Source: Dysidea avara | Lineage: Eukaryota; Porifera; Demospongiae; Dictyoceratida; Dysideidae | Assembly (NCBI RefSeq): GCF_963678975.1 | Contig: NC_089272.1 | Coordinates: forward strand, 62,198,574 to 62,262,573 | DNA: 64,000 bases | Direction of reading: 5' to 3' | Shown: positions 49,624-61,699 of the stretch, piece by piece | Numbering within the stretch: the stretch's first letter is position 1 | Layout of the letters: every line of letters starts with the position of its first letter | Position numbers and translations under genes: made by a program | Notes under the pieces: generated by a model | What the model was told of the DNA's origin: nothing | Database searches by the model: none | What the model saw: only the letters and a program-made list of their open reading frames with translations

Positions 49624-51093
49624 ACCCTCCTTCCTGCAAGCCATGGGGCTGGAAAGAGCAGTGGTAAAACTTTATTACAGCCATGGCAAATGTATATCCT
49701 AATAAAAATCCACACACTATACTACTTCTACTGCAGTTGGTATCATTGTCTAAGATACCCTTTTTGGTTTTTCACATGCAGCTGGCACAGCATGACTCAA
49801 AATTGTCTTTAACAGTTCAAAAGGCACCCATGGATGACTTTAATCAATGGACACGTTCATGTGTACTGTCAGTACATATGTACACAAACCGACTTATGTT
49901 CATCTCCTTTAAAATACGTAGATATAATGCATGGTCTCAACCATATGAACTGCGTGCATGGAATGGTCCTTCATGATATGTTTTCAGTCTTTATTGAAAG
50001 CTTAATTTCTTTTTTACAATCTACTCGATAAGATTCCATTAATATTCTCTGCTGATTTAGCATAGAAACTGTTTATAACTACTACACTGTCATTCTTTGT
50101 GTTATGAATATACCGTTGCTTATCTCATGATCAGGTGTCTCAATTGTGAGAGAGCACAGAAATCAATGCATACAATTATTAACTTAAAATTTAATGTGAA
50201 TCAAATTTCAGGTTATTAAAAAGTTGTGTATCCTATCACTTACTATACCTTTCTTTTTATTCTTTTATTATAAGCTGATTTGCCTAGGATTTAGCATAAC
50301 AAAATATACAAATTTAGCTTGCTTATAACGACTTTTAATATTACACAACTGATCTATAGTGTGGTCAGTGGCCTCAATCATGGCAATTTGTAATAAGCCC
50401 CAGTCTCAAACAGTTTTGGAAAACAGCTTGTAGGGTTAGTTCTAGCAGTCACCATGTTGAAATATTGTGTATGTTGTAAACAAGTTGAATGTCAAGTGGT
50501 GGTAGTGGTGGTTGCAATAATTATACGAAAGTATTTCAGTGTAACTACAGGGTGTAAACATTTATACATGATTGTAAGTCTTGAAATCTGTCTGCGAAAA
50601 AATGTTGGCAACGCTAATTGCAGCTCAGAAAGCATGCGTGATATACACTACTCTCCCAGTTATAATTTAGATTTTGACCCATCTAGCAGCAATATTCTCT
50701 CTGCACTCTTTCAATTGTAATTGTGGGTATGTCTTTAAACAGATGAGGGCCCCAAACAGAGTATGCGTACTATAATTTACATCTACTTCATGCAGTTTTA
50801 AACTTGCTGCAGCAATATCTTAGACTAGCTCTCGACCATTTATACTGGATTGCGTAGGTGCTCAGGCTATTCTGTGGGAAGCAAGATGTTGACAATTGAG
50901 GAGAGGCTATGAAGGACATGCCCAGGTTTTATAATTAGAGATTCAGGTTGTCTTGGGACATGGGGCTGGTATTGCATTACTTTTCCATGCAGCTTGCACT
51001 GGTATAGGTGTGGAGCCATGCAGAGTGAGTAAATCATCAGAAAAACTGAACTACTTTAGCTACCATTAATTGTACTGTACATATTAATTATTA
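49623..51093. other. Non-coding stretch
   Basis: No exon or repeat boundary recognised. Confidence 0.4.
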
Positions 51094-51515
51094 GGCCAGG
51101 CCAAATTAATTCACAGTTTATCGTCACCGCCCGCATGGGTTTTTAGAAATAGAGCAATAATTTCATAATTCATTATTTCTCACGTGATAATCATTGCTTA
51201 CGCTTCTGAACTCGTTTTTGTATATTAAAACATGGTGTGTGCAACAAACGTGACAATTATTCCCAGCCTGGACTCGTTAGTACCTTCAATAAATGGATTT
51301 CTAAAGAGAGATTGCATAAACGAATAGCTAAGTATTAACAGTGACGTAATCAAATAAGGTCTGCAATCATTGTTAAAGTAGCTAGCAACTGTGTGAAGCT
51401 ACTTTTAAAATGTTTTTCCATGTTAAAAAATTATGAAATATGAAAAATGACCTCCCGCCCGCATGACTTTTTCAAATATCCCGGACGATAAACTGTCAAT
51501 CAACTTGGCCTGGCC
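51094..51515. mobile_element. MITE, PIF/Harbinger-like, TIR GGCCAGGCCAA, TTA target duplication
   Basis: Termini GGCCAGGCCAA…CAGTTTATCGTC are inverted over about 32 bp. TTA flanks both sides (51091-51093, 51516-51518). CCGCCCGCAT motifs sit inside both ends as in 1-420 and 2957-3338. Confidence 0.9.
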
Positions 51516-52189
51516 TTAAGTATGCATGGACTAGATCCCTGCCCAAGAGGAGTAGCTACTCACTGATACACTGATTATAATATCATCGTCACGTGATTAA
51601 CCTTTGAACATTAGCCACATCATAATGACACACATTACTTGAACTGATTCACACTGCATGCATGTTAAGTTTGGAGTGGATGCATGCTCATATCATTTTG
51701 AATTTTGTATAAACTGTAGTGTAGTCTTCAGTTGACCCGATTGTGCTCTGATCAAAACGGCCAGCTTTTTGATATTGTGTTGAATCTACTTAGTGGGATG
51801 TTGTGTAGCTTCAGCTGAGACTGGCAGGCTCAGTGGAAGATGACTGAGCCCGAACTGATGGCCTTGTGAATGGCTCAGTATGCCTTTGAATAAGAGGAAA
51901 TTTGATTCAGGACAGAAGGGAGTGCCGTGGCTTGCTTCATTGTAGTTTCTTCCGCTCGGTTTCTTCAGCAGTAGCTCAGTACTCGCTCAGTATCTACCCA
52001 TCCTGGTTCGCCCCCAAAGAACTGCTTGATTGCTTATTGCTTCACCAAGTTATCATAGCTATATCTAGCGTATAGGATCCCAGATGTTAAAGCATCATCC
52101 TTCATTCCTCGTTTCATTCCGCTAATCATCATAATAATAATATCCTAGAATATTCGGAGAGTTGGATTAACATGTGATTGCGTCATTTG

Positions 52190-52325
52190 TCTTGCGTAAT
52201 GGGGCTTTCTAAGGGAATTTTTTTCAATCAAATTGTTGTTAACCTCCTCCACAATATTAGTGTAGGAGAGGAGAGCCCAAGATTCATGATGAGTCAGCGC
52301 GTAGACTACGACGAGTGCGCGGAGC
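52190..52325 (+). promoter_or_regulatory. Candidate regulatory block upstream of gene C
   Basis: Contains TTGCGTCAT and TTGCGTAAT (C/EBP-CRE-like), GGGGCTTTCT at 52201-52210 (one base off kappaB), and TGAGTCAGC at 52290-52298 (AP-1/MARE half-site), followed by GACTACGACGAGTGCGCGG. The order matches 14480-14590 upstream of gene B although spacing differs. Confidence 0.45.
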
Positions 52326-52608
52326 TACGCCATTTATTATTGTGCTCGTGTGATTTGAGTCATGTTGAAAAGTACCAGCTGGACCGTTCAGACTTAACCG
52401 AAGACTTAACTCTCCGTTGTAGTTAATATATAGTGAGTTACGAATATGATGCAATGAATGAAGTTTGTTTAGCGCTTGTTGATCAATGTTTGTCAACTTT
52501 GTCTTTGTTTGCCAACAAAGAGCGCGTAGGAGTTGCCTTTACCATACCAACTATATTTACATCTTTGTGTGTAATCATGTAGGGCACAGGTCATTAAAGT
52601 GTGAGATC

Positions 52609-55600
52609 ATGTCTGGGTGTTCCTGGGGCAGGACAATTCTCACTGGTCCTGTGATGGTGATCTGTGGTCAAAATGTAAGCATGACATACAGTATCAGTAG
52701 TTAACTACATGTATATTGTATATTGATATAACTCCGCATTACAAAAGGTAACACACAGATGCTGTAGGTCGATGTGCAACCACAGTTGTCAAATTCAAAG
52801 GTCAATGGTCAAGGCTATACATTGTACTGTAGCATGTGAAAAGTTGAGATGTGATGTTTCTTTCACAGCTGTGTGTAGTAGTTTTTCTAGTTACATCATA
52901 TTTGTGACCCGGTCTGGGAAAACTGCCTATTTAAAAGTATCGAGAAATGCCGGTTTTAAGTAGATGGTGTGTTGTAACTCGCCAATGGTTGAAGCTATGT
53001 GTACCAAATTTTCACATGTTTTACACCAATTCCTTATCTTCCAGAGTATCCACTGTGCAAGTAGCCAACGGGTAGGTAAAAACAGTGGACCCAGGGACCC
53101 ATGGAAATCCAACTCTGCTTGGAATTTTATACACCTCACAGTATTCTATGTTTGTACTAGGTACCTTTGCAAGTAGTCTTGCATGGCCAATCCACTTTTT
53201 CTCCCCTCACGGCGTCTTGCATGATGTTTACACCAATTAGATATTGTGAGCGCCTCTAAAAAGTGTCTGAAGCTGACCACATTTATAGGCCACTACCTGC
53301 TGCACAGTAAGCATATTAGTCTATTATGCCGCCTAGTTACTAGAGTAGTTTAGGAGCATTGTGCAAATGCATCATGACGTATGAAGAGCTGCTGGAAATT
53401 GCTTAGCTTGGCTTAGCTGGTGATTATTCGTCTTGTGCACAGTGGGCATGCTAGTCTATTATGTCACCTAACTACTAAAGTTTAGAAACGTTGTGCAAAC
53501 AAATACTCTGGGAAAATAGCGAGTGACCTGTAATTAATGCAGTCAGCTTCAGACACTTCTTCAGAGGCGCTTATAATTTCTAATTGGTGTAAACATCGTG
53601 CGAGACGCCACAAGGGGGGGAAAGTGGATTGGCCATGCAAGACTGCTTGCAGAGGTACCTAGTACAAGTATAGAATACTGTGAAGTGTAAAAAGTTCCAA
53701 GAAAAGTTGGATTTCTGTGGGTCCCTGGGTCCACTGTTTTTACCTACCTGTAGCCAACAACTAAGTTTCCCACCATTTTAGAGTTTTAAAACCGAGGTTG
53801 ACTGTATCAGGTGAGCTCCAAAAGCGGTGGTAAGTGGGGTGCCTGGAAGGGGGGCAACATGGTGTTCAAAATTGAAAAGGAAGGCATAGGGATAAATTAG
53901 GCCAAGTTTTGGGCCATTCAGGTTTCAAAATTGGCAAAAATGAAAGGACATTCACAGCAGAGATATTTATTCAACACCACAGAGCTGTACAGCCACATAC
54001 AGCCATCCCCAGGCTGACCAGAGCTCCATTAAGGCCCCACACCACACATACAGATTGCCACAGGGCTTGGAAAAAGCAGCCAGCAAAACCAGACCACTCA
54101 AGTCTAGCTGATTTTGATTGTGGAATTAGATAGTTTATTCATGTAGCTTTATGTCCTGAGTGAAAAATCGAATCTGCTGACATGGATGATAAGACCAGTT
54201 TTCTTAGACTGGGTCACACTTGTGGCTGGATCTGCAAAAACTGATCTTATCGCCCAAGACAGGAAGTTTCACTATCAAATTTCACTGTCACAGTCGACCA
54301 GAGTAAAGTGGTCTGCTTTTGCTGGCTGCTTTTTTCAAGTGCAGTGGCAAGCTGTACGGGTGATCTGGGGTCTTGATGGAACCAGGAGATAGCTGTGTGT
54401 GTCTGTACAGCTCCGTGCCATTGGACAATGACCTGTGCTGTAAATTTCCTTTCATTTTAGCCTGTTCTGAGCCCTAAATGGCCCATAACTTGGTCTAATT
54501 CATCCCAACACATCAGTTTTAGAACACCATTTTTCCCTCCTTCCAAGCCCCCCACCCTTTTTGGAGCTCGTCTGATACAGTCAGCCTCGGTTTAAAAACT
54601 ATCTAAAATGGCAGGAAAGTTAACTGTTGATTACTTCTTCAGTGGATGATCTGGAAGGTAAGAAATTGTTGTAAAATGTATGAAAATTTGGTATGTGTAG
54701 CTACCACCATTGGCCAGCTACAACACTCTGAATATTTAAAACTGATGTTTCTTGATACGTTTAAATGGGCGATAAGACTGGTTTTCCCAGATACAGTCAC
54801 ATTTATTGTTTGTTCCTGACTAAATTAAATGGCTAAGAAAAATGCGGCTGGTGAGACTATGTGTGTAGCACACATCAAGAAATTATGTTAGAGATTGTAA
54901 TAAAATTACTGGAAGCAATTTCAAAAAGAGATGATTGCATTGGTATCAAATCAAGTCATAGGAGATTTAAGGCAAATTTTGCCAGTCAAAAAGATGCCAA
55001 TTAACCTACAGTACATTCTAGTGTGATATGTAACACAATATACACTGTATACAGTAGATACAGTACCGCTCAAATGTAGTGTCGTCTTGCACAAGTACGA
55101 GCGATTAAAAAACAAGTAATCAAAGGGTGTGGTTTTGCTGACGAGCATTCATCCCAAACGAAACGGGATGAATGCTCGTGAGCAAAACAAGTACCACATC
55201 CTTTAATTACCTTGTTTTTTAATCGCTCGCACTACTGTACTTTATGACTAATATTGTCTGTATGTAAACAATTGAGGTAATCAGACAAATATTATTTACA
55301 CATTGGGGAGAGGGGTGTAATTTCAATTCAATATCTTTGTGAATATATTGTAGTCTTATGAAGATATGCTAATTACTCTCCATTGTATAGAGACAAAGTT
55401 TGGCATAGTGCTGGAGTAATGTGTTACTAGTCTTTAATATTGTAAAGTGACGTTTTCCCTGAAGTTGTTATGTACCAAACTCATTGCATTAATACTGATG
55501 TTTACAGTAATGTAGCAAGAATTTCTCTAATGAACAAACATGTCCACTAGCAATTTCTAAACACACTTTCTAGATTACACTTACAAGTGTTGTGATCTAG

Positions 55601-58600
55601 TTTCATATGCTATACATGTGTGTGACCAAATTTTACAAAACCGATCCAAATTATACATCAGGCTAAATCCAATGACACCACTATTGGATAGCTACACTAT
55701 TACACTGTTGGTATCAACTCTCAAGCTAGTTTTTGGTGTTGTCTTCTGGGTGGTATGGTGAGCTTGAATGTCAGTTTCTGGCCTTGTGAAGGATCTGGAT
55801 TGACAAGAATCAGGTGGATGGCCTAATAATATAGTTGGCCAGATGTTGATTTTCCCTGTCATCTTGTGTATGGACTTTGTCTGAAGTCTTATCTCTTACC
55901 TACCCCACCACCCTCCACCCCTGTGAGCACTCATGATACTACTTTGCTCATTCAACTGCTCGAATATTCTTACTACAAGTATTGGAAAGGTAATAAATAG
56001 ATATATCTCTTGTGTAGATTTCATATGCGTGCTCACTATTCTTGGTGGTTTGAATTCATCTATCTCAAAAATTCTCATGTATGAGTTGGATCGATTTCCA
56101 AAATCCAGTCATTTGTTGTAAAAATGATCATTCATGGTATGCTAGGCAATGCTTGGTGGAGACTGTAGTTCAGGGGGGGCAATGTGTTGTGGTTTCTTGT
56201 GTATATAGCAAAACCATTACTAATTAACCACTGACCTTATCAACCACAAGTAGACTATGCTATTGTCTTGTAATTCATATGCCATGCTTAACAGAATGTC
56301 CATGTAAGTGTCCTGACCAACACGTGTGATGATGAATTAACCACCCAATCACTTGGACAATTATAGAAGTGGTATATGGGCTTTTGTACATGGAATAATG
56401 TCCACTTGCTCAACCATTGGATATTTAGTACAATAGGGTCTTACCTTTGTTAGTGTTTGGTTAATATGTGTGTAGCTACTTGTTTACCTTTTGACAAATT
56501 GTAGTTCTTGACACAGTTGGGACAGGGTTACCATCTAAGTCAGGTTGTCATCCGGGTCAGCGCAATTTCAACCTTGTTCCATGTGCCATATTTACTTGTA
56601 TAATTATTTCCTTATTTTATTTTGTAGAGTTGCAAAAACAATTATTTGGAGGCTGTATGTGGCTGTAGTGAAGCTCAGCCAGCAAGGTTAAAAGTGTACA
56701 AGGGATTAACACCTAGTAACAAAGAAAAACCAAATGTGCGGACAATCCTTTTTACAGATGTGAAGCGTGTTGACCATGTGAAAGAGCGACATGGAAGAAT
56801 CATTGTTATCAAAATGCTTGAGGGTAGTGATCACTTCTCTTTCTACGCTGATTCAGTTGTAGCTACTACAGAATGGTTTAGATGTTGTGGGCTGCTCTTT
56901 TCTCTACCATTTTATGTCATTCCAAAGGTGCCAGAGGAGAAACTGGTACCACAAAGTCTCATTGATGAGTACGATGACCCTCAGAAGTTTGGTGCAAGTA
57001 AGTGAGCTGTATACAAGTGTGTTTTGTCTCAGTTTGTGCACTGGCAACTGGTTACTGTAAGGAGTATTGTCCTTAACAATAGGGATCTTCAAAACAAAAA
57101 AGATTGTCACCAAAATCCCTGCCATTAAAATTATTGTATAGTTACTGTATGATACAAAAACATCTTGTATAAGGAAACCATACTGACATGTTGATACCTT
57201 ATATAGACAGCATAAAAATATTTAATGTGGCAATAAATAGGATTGAATACTTTAGCTGCATTTATAACATTAAGCTGTGCTACTAAAATCTGAGCACTGT
57301 GACTTCTCTTTTCCTTGTTGTACATATCTTGTATTTATTTAGTTGAAAACTATGTACAGTGGATCCTCGTTTATCCGAACCTCAATTATCCAAACACCTC
57401 AATTATCCGAAGAGTAGTTCAATGAAGATCTGTATATAAATCAATGGGCTTCAGTTATCCAAACAAATTCAATCATCTGAACACTTTTGGCTAACTATAA
57501 GAACAAAGCTGTTCAGATAACTGAGGATCCACTGTACTGTATCTATCTGTAAACATGTTTCTACAGGATATGTTGTAACTTTATTGTACTTGTTTGATAT
57601 TCTGTAAATATGTTGTGGTAAATTACGCATGTTCATCAAAACCTCTCTTTTTTACTGCAGCTTGTATATGGGTGGTACACATACTCAAGGAAGGGATTGC
57701 CGTGGACAACACCACCTTGACTGGAGTACATATCATCACTCTTCGCAGCAGTGATGCCACTTTTAATGTACACGACCTTCATTCTGGAAAGCTGTTACTC
57801 TCTTGGAATAAATCAGCAATAAGGCGATCAGGTTGTATTGAGTCACTAGTGTTTGTAGAGGCAGGAAGGAGATGTAGTGGAGGTCCAGGATTGTTGTGGA
57901 TGTACCATCCAGTTCCACTCATTCCAAAATTACGTCAGTGCCTTCATGAGTAAGTGACTGTATTAAAAATGATGTTTTGTATTTTTGGCTTTTCCTGTAG
58001 TTTTGTTTACTTTGGGCCTGAAGGTATCAGCCAACCACAAATATCTGCTCACATATCATGTGACTCAGCAATGAGCAAAAGTTATCATGAAAGTTGTAGT
58101 GGCTTTGATTCATTACAAAGGAGTGATGAAGGCCAGAGCATGAATCTTTCAGCACCACAAATGAAGTCATGGTTGCTAACATATAATCCATCCTTGCATG
58201 CTGCAAAAGACACTCCATGTTCGTCGCAGGGTTCAGCAGATTCAAGTGGGTACTCTTCAGACACTAGTCTATGTGATCCTCATGGAGAACTGTCGACTGC
58301 TAAAAAAATGTTTCATTTACAAGGATCTTACAAACTTCTTAGTTGTCATGATAAGAAAAAGAAGGGAAGCTGCGATGAGGGTTCTGTTGTCATGAAAACT
58401 TCCTTAACTTATCCACCTTACAAACCAAACAATTATGAAAATGTTTCACTTAAAGACCCTCTGCATACTCCTCCCCTTCCTCCAAGATCAGTCAAAAAGA
58501 CTCCATACTATGAGAACCAAACAGAAGTCATCAGTAAGAAGATAAATTCGAAACATTCTGCTAACCCTTCTCCGACGTCACCTAAAGATTGTTCAACACA

Positions 58601-59752
58601 GACACAGTCCACATGTAACCCAGTGTCACCCACAGTGGAGGAGCTTAGAAGGTTAATGTCTGTTGTGTTACTGTTTATGTGGTTTGATTGGTTAGGGAAA
58701 TTTTCAAATTGGCGGGATGTTATTTTAGTATATGGCTTGGCATTAGTCACAAAGCTTTGTAGTGTATAGAAATTCACCGGTTTGCTAAATTATATTCTGA
58801 GCCAACCAAAGAGCATCTATGTATATTCAGTATGCAACAATGTTATGCATGATATTATAGACATTGCCTTTTTTTTGTTTTATACATTACTATTTTGTTG
58901 TCTGCACAGTTACGTACTCTCACTGTTGTTTTGTTGCAGGTCATCATCTAGCAGTGATAGCTCTCCTGTACCATCAAAACATCAACAAGAAAAAAAAGCT
59001 TTTTTGAAGTGCTCTTCAATAGTAGTGGACAATTTGAGCATACCAGCTATTATACCACTCTTAATGGAACAAGAACTGGTTAATGAGAATGACGTTGATA
59101 TTTTGATTAGTCAGCACAAGACTAAGCTTGAGAAAACTATGCACTTGATGTGTGAACTACCCAGAAAGGGTGAAGGATTCTTTGAGAAATTTATTCTGTG
59201 TCTTTGCAAGTCAAAAACTGGAACTGGGCATGATTTTATTCTAAAGTCTTTAACAACTGCACTGAATGAAGTGAAGGGACCTCAGCCTGAAGAAAATGCT
59301 AAGGTAGTCATTCTAACTGTTTACGTATAAATACCATTGTTACCTTGATTCGCTGTCACCTTTACATATTGATCCTAATTAAAGTCCATTACTTGTGTTG
59401 ACTGTCATTGTTACGGGTGTGTGTGTACCTGATGCTTTATCCAACCTATCTTAGTAAAGTATTTAATGTCCTAGGCACTTGTGATGAGCACCTGTTAGGT
59501 CTGACTCATTTATAGAATGTCCGGCCGGGTCTGACCCGAATTAGTTCACTTGTGAAATAAATTAATTATCAGCTTGACAGTGTAGAAGTGGATCATATTC
59601 TAGTCCTGCAGTAGCCCTGCTTCTTTCATGAGCCACGCCCATTTATCAGGATTGTGTGTCTTTGTCTGTAGTCATAGAGCTTCATTGTTATTGCCAATTA
59701 CTAAATTGTGTTACTTTTTCACCAGATTCCAGTGCAAGTTAGCGACATCTGA
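52609..59752 (+). CDS. Dok-like adaptor with CARD domain (copy C): PH-PTB-linker-CARD
   Basis: Six exons with GT-AG ends: 52609-52674, 56628-56997, 57661-57949, 58001-58651, 58940-59303, 59726-59752; phases 0,1,2,2,0; 588 aa. PH at residues 1-145 (TGPVMV start; TEWFRCCGLL helix). Dok-type PTB at 145-242 with IRRSGC and EAGRRCSGGPG, so both phosphotyrosine-contacting arginine positions are present. Linker 242-459 with YENV and YENQ (YxN, Grb2-type) and PPLPPR, plus SSGYSSDTSL. CARD-like domain 459-580 (MCELPRKGEGFFEKFILCL, GTGH). The final 27-nt exon encodes IPVQVSDI and the stop, parallel to copy B. Closest to gene B in sequence and organisation; intron 1 is enlarged to 3.95 kb by foldback elements. 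AATAAA at 59918-59923 fits polyadenylation about 165 nt past the stop. Proposed role: scaffold linking tyrosine phosphorylation to CARD assemblies (inference). Confidence 0.88.
52904..54800. mobile_element. Composite foldback of 1.9 kb in gene C intron 1
   Basis: Outer ends TGTGACCCGGTCTGGGAAAA and the inverted TGTGACTGTATCTGGGAAAA continue as matching arms of about 150 bp. Two further inverted pairs are nested: 53060-53755 (arms with GTGGACCCAGGGACC, about 240 bp) and about 53865-54560 (arms with GGAAAAAGCAGCCAGC). The whole unit could fold into a multi-arm hairpin. No coding sequence. Confidence 0.75.
55095..55235. repeat. Foldback palindrome in gene C intron 1
   Basis: Arms AGTACGAGCGATTAAAAAAC and inverted GTTTTTTAATCGCTCGCACT, with a second inner inverted pair GAGCATTCATCCC/GGGATGAATGCTC. 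Confidence 0.85.
57357..57534. mobile_element. Pogo/Tigger-type MITE in gene C intron 2
   Basis: Ends CAGTGGATCCTC and GAGGATCCACTG flanked by TA on both sides; the interior repeats TTATCCGAAC/TTATCCAAAC words, typical of pogo-like Tc1/mariner termini. A related end (CAGTGGAACCTC) may be present at about 60172. Confidence 0.85.
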
Positions 59753-59917
59753 CATGTATATCACATAAAGAAGAAATTATTATATTTGCATATATTTGTT
59801 TGTAAATGTGAAGTCTTTTTTATATTTTGTAAAGTATCCCCTTTCTCACCTGTATACATATGTATTATGAAACCAAGTGCACGCACCAATGATAATGGTT
59901 TGTTTATCATGATTTTT

Positions 59918-59923
59918 AATAAA
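59918..59923 (+). terminator. Candidate poly(A) signal of gene C
   Basis: AATAAA hexamer about 165 nt after the gene C stop codon. Confidence 0.5.
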
Positions 59924-61699
59924 AAATATTATGGAAATGTTTATGTCTATTATTTGGTCTATAGTAATAGTATACAGTATAAAGGTTTTGTTATATATAT
60001 GCTTATATAGTTGAATACATGTATGTAAGTGTAGCACGACTACTGTACCAGCTGTCGCACAGTATGAAAGGGCATGGTTATTATACATCTTAATACATGT
60101 ACATGTAGTGTGGGACATTGTAAAATGTTTGCGAGTAGCATGCTCATCATAATGGTGACTAGAATACTGTAGTGGAACCTCAGTGATCAGGACCCCACTT
60201 ATATGGATTCTCAGTTAAGGCCACCACTTGTAGATTCCTTGTTTCCTGTCTCCCGCCCGCATGGTAATTTTAGAGCCGCATGCAAATTTATTATTGCATT
60301 TGACAGTCACATGACTCAAGTATTAATACTGGAAGGGAGTTCTCAATCAGTTGTGTAGTCGTGTCATGGGATGAGAAAACTAGTGTCATGGTGTATTATT
60401 GGATACAATGTATAAGTGGACTCTGATGTGAGTTTCTGATGTAATTTAGGGCATGGAATCTGGCGTGAATCTCTTCAAGTAGCCATTGGTAAATTCAAGA
60501 GTCCCATTCTCAATCTGTTATTAATGTGTAAAACATTCAGAAAATCCATACTGTTAAAGTTGATGATACAGAGTCAGGTTAGTAACAGTACTAGCATGTG
60601 TCACCACAGCTGGTCATAAAATTGCCTGGATAATTTTGAAGCCTGATAGGTAATGAAAAGCACTGAGAATTATATGCATGCCAGTTTAAAAGGGAAGATT
60701 ACACAATACATGTGCTCACGAATACAAAAATAAGTAATGGACCAGTCATTTACTCTAATACAACAGTCGGAAAATACTGATATACTCCAATCAGTTTTTG
60801 AACAAAGACACATTAGGCTTGATTTGTGAGCACAGCTCAAAAGCATAATAATATTATTATTATAGTCTGGAACCTATTCTGGCATTTGCTCGATTATTCA
60901 TCTAATTTGCTGTGTGCCTATTAGATTGGTCAGAGCATTATATGAAGCCATGTGTACCCAGTCAATGTTGTACAATTTATTGCAATGTTCATTGTATTTA
61001 CATTGTATACGCAATTGGTATGATATTTGATAGGATATAAAACTTATCTAAAGTAGAATTTTAAAATTGTATTCATTGAAAAGTTACGATGACGTTCATA
61101 TTATGCCATGAACTTGATAGCAAATCTGAAGCACATTTATTATTTCATTACATTTTTTCTATTGGTTTTAATAACAGCATGTAGGCATTTTTGCTATAGT
61201 ATGTGCGTGTGTGTAAGTCAGCATATGTGGACATTAATTTATGACATCACATTATTATTGTACAATATCACACAAAAAATGCTGTAAGTTTGAAAATCAC
61301 AAATGCACATATAATACATTGGTCAGCATTACCAGCCTCAGAGCCATAGCGTGAAGCCTATATAGCTCAACACATAGGGTGTACTCACTGTTGGTAATGA
61401 TAATGTTGAAGTATACATATATACTTCAAGCTCTCCTATTAGCAGGCCTGCCTGTTAGTATATAAATCTAGAGCAATTTTGTGTTGTCACATTATGTATG
61501 TACGATAGTTAGGGAGCTTTTCTTTTTCATACTACTTCATGATCAGTTAAGCATTCAAAGTACAGTATGAGCATCTGAGCAAATGGCAGAACAGTCATTA
61601 AAATAACAAAAACATTCTTCAATAACAGTTACAAAACACAGAATAGTCAGTTATACAAATGTTAACACACAGCTGACATAAGTAATATTGTTGATTGCT
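59924..61699. other. Non-coding stretch between convergent genes C and G
   Basis: No exons recognised. About 60250-60310 carries a CCCGCCCGCATGG motif like the PIF-type MITE subtermini, without clear ends. Confidence 0.45.

Noticed and set aside
49472-49812. Several 60-106 codon frames of Cys/Val or His/Thr repeats
   Set aside because: They are translations of the (GT)n microsatellite.
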